Assembly: GCA_037447655.1 (NCBI GenBank)
Contig: JBBHKE010001852.1
Span: 350,501 to 361,532, forward strand
Direction of reading: 5' to 3'
From: Zygnema cylindricum
Taxonomy: Eukaryota > Streptophyta > Zygnematophyceae > Zygnematales > Zygnemataceae
DNA: 11,032 nucleotides
Made by a program: the position numbers and the translations under genes
Notes under the pieces: model-generated
What the model was told of the DNA's origin: nothing
What the model saw: only the letters and a program-made list of their open reading frames with translations
The model's database searches: none
Shown here: in pieces, positions 6,328 through 11,032 of the stretch
Layout of the letters: each line of letters starts with the position of its first letter
Numbering within the stretch: position 1 is the first letter of the stretch

Positions 6328-9126
6328 CTGCAAAAAATAAAGAAAGATTTTAGTATTTCTATTTTTCCACATTACTTTTCACATTAAAGAAACCACAAAG
6401 AACGAATATCTAGTGTTCGTTTATTCACATTATTTTGACATTTAAAATGGGTAGAGACCGAATTAATGTAATGTCTTTTCACATTGTTTTTCACATTTCA
6501 ATTATCTTTTGGGACCTGCAGAAAATACATTTAAAGATTAATATATTTTTCTGGTGAAAAGACACGGTATTAGTGTCTTTTTCACATTACAAAAACTTCT
6601 CGGACCTGAAAACAACATATAAGAGATTAAAGTCTCCATTTGTCATTTCAGAAATTCTCCCTCTTTTTCGTATTACAGAGATTACAAAATTAAAGTCAAA
6701 ATAATACATATAGGTCAACCTTTTAAGACCTCTTTTTCACATTACAATGCCTTCTAGGACCCCTCCAAAAAAAAAGTTCAAATAGATACTAATGTCTCTT
6801 TTGAAATTTAAGAATTTCAACACAGCCCTTCTTCACCATTTAAGATTCGAATCTAAGATACAACACTACCGACAAAAAATTGAAACTTTGACAAGGAAGG
6901 CAAGGAAGGCAATTAAAAACTTCTCTACCAAAAAGGAAAGAAGAAAAAGAAAAGACAAAAAGAGAAATGGAAAAAAATAAAGAAAGAAAAAGAGAAACTT
7001 TACACAGCCTGATAAGAGTCTCAAAGGCTCTTTGCAGGCAACTCAAATCCAAATAATGTTTCTACCAAAATAAACAAAGAAAGATAGAAAGAATGAAAAA
7101 AAGAAAAAGAAAGAAAGAAAGGAGGAAACAAATAACGAAAGAAAGAAAGCAACAAAGAAGGCAACAATGGAAAAAAAGAAAGAGCAAAAGAAAAGTAGAA
7201 ATAAAGGAAGGAACAAAGAAGAAAGAGAAAGGAAAAAAAAACCACAAGAAAAAAACAGAAAAGCTAAGTGAAAGCACCCAAAATCACAAGAAAAAAACAG
7301 AAAAGTTAAGTGAAAGCACCCAAAATCACAAGAAAAAAACAAAAACAACAACTTCAATCACACATACCCTTATAACAGGCTCCATCGGCTCCTCGTGTTT
7401 TTTCGGAACCACGACTCGCAGGACTCCGTTTTGAAATTCCGCCCTCACGGAATTGCAATCACAATTCTTCGGTAACTTAAATTGGCGATGGAAAGTTCCG
7501 CTTTTCCTTTCCTGACGATGAATTATCGCATTCTCCTCCTTTGCGGAAGGATCCATGGCCGACCGCTTTCCACCAATGGAGAGGATGCACTGCTCGATTT
7601 GAACGTGGACGTCATCTTTCGAGACTCCGGGAATATCCGCCACAAATACATGGGCACTGGAGAATATTGAAAGAAAATGAAAACAAAGAAAGAAAAAGGG
7701 ATTTTAAAAGTTAATATATACCAAAAGCATGTGAGGACGAAAGTATATGAGAGAACAAAAGTGAAAAAATGATAAAGAGGTAATATCTTCTGCCACAAAA
7801 GACATGGGCACTTCAAAAGATATAAACAAAATAAAGGATGAAGATAAAGAAAGGAATAAAGATTCATGTATACCACAAACATATGAGCACGAAAATATAT
7901 ATAAAAAAACAAAGAACGAATGGAGTCAGTATATCTGCCAGAAATCCTCCACAAATACAAGGGCACTGAAATATTTATACATGAAAAAAAGAAAAAGAAA
8001 AAAATTGGAAAAGAAGCATATGAGCACAGAGGTATATATATAAAAAAAAGGGAACGAACTATTTGAAGAGGTAATATCCTACATAAAAAGACTTTAACGA
8101 TTTAAAAACGTTAATACAACCAAAAGTCATAAAATCAGATCATCCAGATGCCTCAATTATTTAACAAAAAAATGAAATCCTGTAACAAAAACACCAATTA
8201 CAACTATAACAAAAACATAAAAACAAATTACCAGGATGTCTCAATCATGAAGACAGATTTACCAACACCAATTACGAAACAAAAAGATAAAATCACATTA
8301 CCCAGATGTCTCAATTACAAAACCAGAACATAAAAACAGATTTACCCTCACCAATTACAAAACAAATAAGAAAAAACCCATTACCCGGATGTCTCAATAA
8401 CATCCATGGCGGCCGGCACGCGACGACGTCCCTTGCGTCGACAGCCAACAGGAACCTCCTCCGAGAATTCCATCTCTCCCTCCTCCTCCCCCTCCTGGAA
8501 CTCTTCAAAAGTAATATCCATCTGCCGCAAAAATTACCCATACAAAATTAAACATACAAACAAACAGTACGCAAAAATACTAAACCGAGACGTAAACTCC
8601 ACGCATTAAAACTAAATAGAAAAAAATCGATAGACCGAGAAATCACCATTTTTCTCGGAAGGAAAATCAAAACATGTCAGATTAAGAAAACCACAAAAAC
8701 ATGTCATTACCAACAATTTTATTATTTTTACTTGTTGGTGAATTCGAGATTATATTCTACTCAAACAAAATTATTGACTTAATCAACCTGCAAAAAAACA
8801 ATAATCCGTAAAATGAAAATTACCCATTATTTTGAAAGCATATGAAAGTGAGCCTTCTTTTATTTTAAGATTTTATTAAGATTCTGTTTTCTGCATCAAT
8901 TTTTTGTTAAAATTGGATTTTTACAAACCTGAGGCATCATTCCCTCTCCCATCCGAGGCTCGCCGCCGCCTCTCTTTCCTCCCTTACGTCCCTTCCCTCC
9001 ACCCCCAAATCCTACTCCCTTCCAAGGAGGCTGAGTCGCGAGACCGAGACCAAGATCCTCCACCAAATCAAAAAACATGTCATCATCGTCAAAAAAATTG
9101 TTTCCAAAAAATGGTCGATACGCCAT
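6097..9126 (-). CDS. Small heat shock protein (Hsp20/alpha-crystallin family), four exons, predicted 284 residues
   Basis: Predicted join on the minus strand: 9126..8929, 8521..8385, 7656..7368, 6327..6097. All three introns are GT-AG and the phases fit (0, 2, 0). The product is an ATP-independent chaperone subunit expected to bind unfolding proteins as an oligomer. Residues 1-66 form an N-terminal arm with Asp-rich FFDDDDMFF and a Gly/Lys/Arg stretch. Residues 67-103 are Glu-rich then basic (RRKGRRR at 94-100). Residues about 104-205 are the alpha-crystallin domain, with ADIPG, FKLP and the diagnostic NGVLRVVVPK. Residues 207-209 give the C-terminal I-x-V motif (IRV), split by intron 3. A 75-residue Gly/Glu/Lys tail follows. 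At 284 residues it is longer than typical 15-22 kDa plant members. The two basic patches could be nuclear signals (inference). Confidence 0.82.
6327..6605 (-). promoter_or_regulatory. Three tandem 3' splice sites before exon 4
   Basis: On the sense strand the sites TTTTCAG|GTCCGAG (first exon base 6,605), TTCTGCAG|GTCCCAAAAG (6,515) and TTTTTTGCAG|GTCCCAATAATGG (6,327) occur in series. All begin GTC in the same phase. The first two run into stops after 7 and 5 codons respectively; only the last opens the long tail. Confidence 0.65.
6880..7240. repeat. Purine-rich low-complexity tract in intron 3
   Basis: GAAAGAAA-type simple sequence on the plus strand gives a long pyrimidine-rich stretch on the sense strand of the heat shock gene. 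Lys/Arg-rich or Phe/Ser/Leu-rich open frames here are artefacts. Confidence 0.8.
7243..7343. repeat. 42-bp tandem repeat in intron 3, about 2.4 copies
   Basis: The word CACAAGAAAAAAACAGAAAA starts at 7,243, 7,285 and 7,327 (last copy partial), exactly 42 bases apart, with AAGTGAAAGCACCCAAAAT completing the unit. The array stops about 25 bases short of the exon 3 donor. Confidence 0.9.
7368..7656 (-). CDS. Hsp20 gene exon 3 (alpha-crystallin domain)
   Basis: This exon is 289 bases, encoding the last base of Gly112 and residues 113-208. It contains AHVFVADIPGVSKDDVHVQI, the ERKSGTFHRQFKLP strand 6-7 region and NGVLRVVVPK (GVL at 189-191), the family's best-conserved motif. The acceptor is CTCCAG|TGCC and the donor ATAAGG|GTATGTG, phase 0. 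It is the strongest evidence for the gene. Confidence 0.9.
7640..8085 (-). repeat. Acceptor-boundary repeat array (about 150 bp, three copies)
   Basis: The plus-strand word CCACAAATACATGGGCACT, covering the exon 3 start and its acceptor, begins at 7,640 (real) and recurs at 7,793 and 7,949. Two further anchors repeat in the same order: GCATGTGAGGACGAAAGTATAT at 7,727, 7,879 and 8,016; and GAGGTAATATC at 7,777, about 7,924 and 8,068. On the sense strand both extra copies keep AG before TGCC, at exon positions 7,810 and 7,965. Confidence 0.85.
7657..8384 (-). other. Hsp20 intron 2, built largely of tandem repeats of its own splice boundaries
   Basis: This is a 728-base intron, with donor GTAATG and acceptor CTCCAG. 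Its donor half contains degenerate copies of the exon 2 end, and its acceptor half contains degenerate copies of the exon 3 start, annotated separately. The copies lead to early stops or lack the rest of the domain. Confidence 0.75.
8144..8398 (-). repeat. Donor-boundary repeat array (four copies of the exon 2 end)
   Basis: On the plus strand CCCGGATGTCTCAAT (8,384-8,398, the real boundary) recurs as CCCAGATGTCTCAAT (8,301-8,315), CCAGGATGTCTCAAT (8,231-8,245) and CCAGATGCCTCAAT (8,144-8,157), 70-87 bases apart. Between copies, ACCAATTACAAAAC-type words also repeat. The 8,301 and 8,231 copies still read GGTAAT on the sense strand, so cryptic donors are kept; the 8,144 copy has lost GT. Confidence 0.85.
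8385..8521 (-). CDS. Hsp20 gene exon 2 (acidic/basic linker and start of the alpha-crystallin domain)
   Basis: This exon is 137 bases, encoding residues 67-111 plus two bases of Gly112. It is Glu-rich (FQEGEEEGEMEF), then basic (CRRKGRRRVP), then AAMDVIETS, matching the P.D..E. start of the alpha-crystallin domain. The donor TCCGG|GTAATG ends in phase 2, and joining to exon 3 restores TSGAHVFVADIPG, a canonical strand 2-3 region. Confidence 0.8.
8522..8928 (-). other. Hsp20 intron 1
   Basis: This is a 407-base AT-rich intron, with donor GTTTGTAA and acceptor TTTTTGCGGCAG. A cryptic TTTTTTTGCAG site lies near 8,790 on the sense strand. No other feature is seen inside. Confidence 0.7.
8929..9126 (-). 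CDS. Hsp20 gene exon 1 (N-terminal arm)
   Basis: This exon encodes residues 1-66. It starts at ATG 9,126-9,124 in the good plant context ACAATGGCG, with no upstream ATG for about 300 bases. It begins MAYRPFFGNNFFDDDDMFF, like the aromatic N-termini of plant small heat shock proteins, and then turns Gly/Lys/Arg-rich. It ends in phase 0 at the donor CTCAG|GTTTGTAA. Confidence 0.8.
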
Positions 9127-9420
9127 TGTAAAATTTATTGTAAGTTGTGATTTACAAACAAAACTCCTTTTTGCCTTTTACTTTTTGCTCAAGTAACGGA
9201 TTTAGAACAAAAACTGATTTTTGTTATTTTCGAAGAATCGTAAAAATAAAATTCCTGTTTCGTTTAGTAGACGACTTATTGAGTGATTAAGGGAAAAAAA
9301 TGCTTTGAAAATTTCTTTTATCTTTAATAAGTCAAGGAGAAAAAAGAAAAATTTCCAAAGATTCCTTTTGATACTATTTGCAAGAAAGCTTCACTAATGA
9401 GAAAGCAGAAGAGAGAGAGA
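9127..9420 (-). promoter_or_regulatory. Probable 5' leader of the Hsp20 gene
   Basis: About 290 AT-rich bases on the sense strand, beginning with a CT-rich run (TCTCTCTCTCTC near 9,410), contain no ATG before the start codon. This is what a translated leader would look like. The transcription start is inferred to be near 9,395-9,410. Confidence 0.5.
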
Positions 9421-9422
9421 GA

Positions 9423-9431
9423 ACAATATAA
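9423..9431 (-). promoter_or_regulatory. TATA-like box for the Hsp20 gene
   Basis: CTTTATATT on the sense strand lies between the heat shock element and the CT-rich run. The match is moderate. Confidence 0.4.
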
Positions 9432-9436
9432 AGAGC

Positions 9437-9464
9437 TTCTGGGAGGCTTCTAGAAACGGAAGAA
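9437..9464 (-). promoter_or_regulatory. Heat shock element
   Basis: The palindrome TTCTAGAA (9,448-9,455) is two perfect inverted nGAAn units. TTC at 9,437-9,439 and GAA at 9,459-9,461 and 9,462-9,464 add imperfectly spaced units. Heat shock factors bind arrays of inverted nGAAn. It sits just upstream of the TATA-like box of a small heat shock gene, the expected place, which supports heat-induced expression. Confidence 0.6.
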
Positions 9465-9469
9465 ACTGA

Positions 9470-9900
9470 AAAGAAGAAACTGAAAATTACATGTAATCTG
9501 AAACTGAAGCCATAGGAGTCCTAAGGAATCATTACTGTTTGATTGGCTCGAAAACTTTTCAAATTGGTAAACAAAAATATCTTTTATAAACTGCAATATT
9601 AAAGAAAGCATGTAAGCACTGACGTGTCTGGAAAAGAGGATAAGAATATAATCTTTATAAGAAGGTATTCCAGATGTATGACAGTCTGGATTAAAAGAGT
9701 TGCATGAAAAAGAAGGAATTGCAGAGGTCGAATTGGCGCCTTGCATGGTAAGTTTTAGAAAAAAGGAACGGTCAGATTTGCTTATCTTAAATATATGATT
9801 TTTTGCCCCAAAATTTTCCGTACATTTAGACAAACGCAGCCGGGAAGCTGCTTGCTACAAGTAGTGCTACAAACACTGTGAAAAGTGATGTAAAAGACAA
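9470..9900. other. Upstream region of the Hsp20 gene, no gene recognised
   Basis: This is AT-rich sequence. A 127-codon open frame on the minus strand (9,450-9,833) overlaps the heat shock element and has no recognisable motif, so I do not call it. It probably serves as distal promoter or spacer. Confidence 0.4.
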
Positions 9901-9906
9901 CAGCAC

Positions 9907-10143
9907 GCCGTGATCGTTTTTAGTGTTAATAGTTTTTTCGCCACTTAAAACATCTTTCCTCCGTGCACACCATGTCTGATTTTTGACTAGTCTATCGGAA
10001 GGCGAGAATCTTGCTTTTCACATACGTCAGGTTAACAATACGACGAGTGTGCACAAAGAAAAATATTAAAGTGGCGAAAAAAAGTCAGCCCTAATAGCGT
10101 TACATTCTTTACTGTAGTCTCCGGCGGTAAAAACGATGATGCG
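9907..10143. repeat. Large imperfect palindrome, MITE-like
   Basis: The inner arms TTTTTTCGCCACTT...GTGCACAC (9,931-9,970) and its inverse GTGTGCAC...AAGTGGCGAAAAAA (10,047-10,084) pair over about 38 bases. Outside them, TGATCGTTTTTA (left) and its near-inverse TAAAAACGATGA (right, near 10,129) extend the symmetry. The loop is about 76 bases. No target-site duplication was confirmed. It could be a non-autonomous DNA transposon or a decayed hairpin element. Confidence 0.5.
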
Positions 10144-10305
10144 CACCAAACGCTGCCAAAAGTGACGTATGATGAGGATCGTCTCCCCTCTCGCGGTAAC
10201 ATAATATCTGCGTTTTACGAAAAAATATTTCGTGCGAAGCAAAGATTGAAATGTGATGTAAAACATCGTCTCCGGCGGAAGCATGGTGATGTGGAGGATA
10301 ATTCT
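10115..10305 (+). repeat. Degenerate short repeats around TCTCCGGCGG
   Basis: AGTCTCCGGCGGTAAAAACGATGATG (near 10,117), ATCGTCTCCCCTCTCGCGGTAAC (near 10,178) and ATCGTCTCCGGCGGAAGCATGGTGATG (near 10,265) are related words about 65-90 bases apart. They partly overlap the right arm of the palindrome. Confidence 0.45.
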
Positions 10306-10379
10306 ATATTCCTATTTCTGAGAAGCCAAAAAGGCATGCTAATTGATGATGTTGTCGAAAGTACAATGTGATGTAGGTC

Positions 10380-11032
10380 CAGCCCAGCCACAGTACACTT
10401 TATATCGTATGCGTGGTTCACACTTGGAAAAATGGGAAAACGATGTCATGAATTTTGGGATCCGTACGCCAAATTTCATAAAATGACAAAAAACGCGGCG
10501 GTGACGGTTGGGGCGGTTGGTTTCGACCGTTTTGGAGCATGGCGACGGACAAAAGATGCAGTTCTATGCGTCAAAACTTGACAGCTGCGTAAAGCAAACG
10601 GCAACTGCCGTCCGCCATCGGACATCATGTTCGGAATGCACTTTTTCGTTTTTGAAGAATTTCGAAAACGAAGCGCACGGACGTGAACCGTACAAAAATT
10701 CATACCGTCGCAAACTTATGAACAAACTAGGGAACCAATCACATAAGAGAACACGTAATGTCAAAAAATAAAAAAAAACGCTGGTGTTTTTGGGCATGTT
10801 CAAAGTTCCTTCGCGGTTATTTTCAGTCTGTACAAACGCTTGTGTGGCAGTACATTTTGGTTTGGAAGGATTCGTACATATCATGTCCGTAAAGCGTTTC
10901 CTTTTTCGTACAGGCAAGTGGCTCCTATCACGACACGCTAGTTGACGTAGGCTAGCGTCACGTGCCAGTTCACGACGGACAAAAAAAAATACCGTTTTCA
11001 TACCATACCGTTTTCCCCTTTTTCAAGTGTGA
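10380..11032. other. CG-richer terminal region, no gene recognised
   Basis: CG dinucleotides are clearly more frequent here than in the AT-rich middle of the window. A minus-strand open frame of 145 codons (10,564-11,001) shows no motif I recognise and is overlapped by plus-strand frames. I see a direct repeat CGACGGACAAAA at 10,543 and 10,973 but no coding evidence. Confidence 0.4.
10935..10958. repeat. Short perfect hairpin ACGCTAG/CTAGCGT
   Basis: The seven-base arms at 10,935-10,941 and 10,952-10,958 are exact inverses with a 10-base loop. A CACGTG word follows directly at about 10,959-10,964. Confidence 0.6.

Larger units (their letters stand above)
6328..7367 (-). other. Hsp20 intron 3, with low-complexity first half and repeated acceptors
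   Basis: This is a 1,040-base intron from GTATGTGTG to TTTTTTGCAG. The donor half is a 42-bp repeat followed by a pyrimidine-rich tract (sense strand) to about 6,900. The acceptor half holds AATGTGAAAA-type repeats and extra acceptors at 6,515 and 6,605. Its acceptor half has an inverted relative at 3,748-4,240. Confidence 0.7.

Noticed and set aside
7093-7434. Lys/Glu-rich plus-strand and Phe/Leu/Ser-rich minus-strand frames
   Set aside because: They come from the GA-rich intron 3 tract and the 42-bp repeat. They represent intronic low complexity, not a membrane or nucleolar protein.
7243-8398. Regularly spaced repeats that might suggest a CRISPR array
   Set aside because: The repeats are few, degenerate, unequal in length, without spacers, and lie inside introns of a eukaryotic gene.
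9450-9833. A 127-codon minus-strand open frame upstream of the Hsp20 gene
   Set aside because: It overlaps the heat shock element and has no conserved motif. It is more likely promoter DNA.
10564-11001. A 145-codon minus-strand open frame
   Set aside because: It has no recognisable motif, and plus-strand frames overlap it in a CG-richer stretch with fewer stops. This is not enough to call a gene.

Overview
The window looks like nuclear DNA from a plant, most likely a land plant. The reasons are a Ty1/copia retrotransposon relic, a small heat shock protein gene interrupted by AT-rich GT-AG introns, a plant-style start context (ACAATGGCG), CACGTG G-boxes, and long purine/pyrimidine simple-sequence tracts. 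There are no bacterial operons, Shine-Dalgarno sites or dense coding. I cannot place the species.

Layout. From 1 to about 2,640 (minus strand) lies a decayed copia polyprotein, in the order gag, CCHC knuckle, protease, GAG-pre-integrase, integrase, start of the linker to reverse transcriptase. It carries stops and frameshifts, and catalytic positions are replaced. The reverse transcriptase and 3' end would lie beyond base 1, and no 5' LTR or primer-binding site was recognised. From 2,640 to about 3,740 is non-coding DNA with a 33-bp tandem repeat, purine/pyrimidine tracts and a G-run-rich 11-bp repeat. From 3,748 to 4,240 is a plus-strand diverged copy of the last intron and exon edge of the heat shock gene, which lies in inverted orientation further on. 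From 4,250 to 6,096 there is no recognisable gene: two hairpins, a 320-base pyrimidine tract, an AAATA-type tract and an isolated double G-box plus TATA box.

The main gene runs on the minus strand from 9,126 to 6,097 in four exons, whose phases fit exactly. It encodes a predicted 284-residue Hsp20/alpha-crystallin protein with a Gly/basic-rich N-terminal arm and a Gly/Glu/Lys-rich tail. A heat shock element (TTCTAGAA core) and TATA-like box sit about 300 bases upstream of the ATG, and the leader between them has no upstream ATG on the sense strand.

The most unusual signal is in the introns. Several exon-intron boundaries are repeated as degenerate tandem copies: the intron-2 donor (3 extra copies), the intron-2 acceptor (2 extra) and the intron-3 acceptor (2 intact extra AG|GTC sites plus a decayed one). 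The intron-3 copies could produce tail-less isoforms that keep the C-terminal I-x-V motif. The same three-acceptor series is found in the inverted copy at 3,748-4,240.

From 9,470 to the end I see no convincing gene. That stretch holds a palindromic, MITE-like structure (about 9,907-10,143), short degenerate repeats and a CG-richer end.
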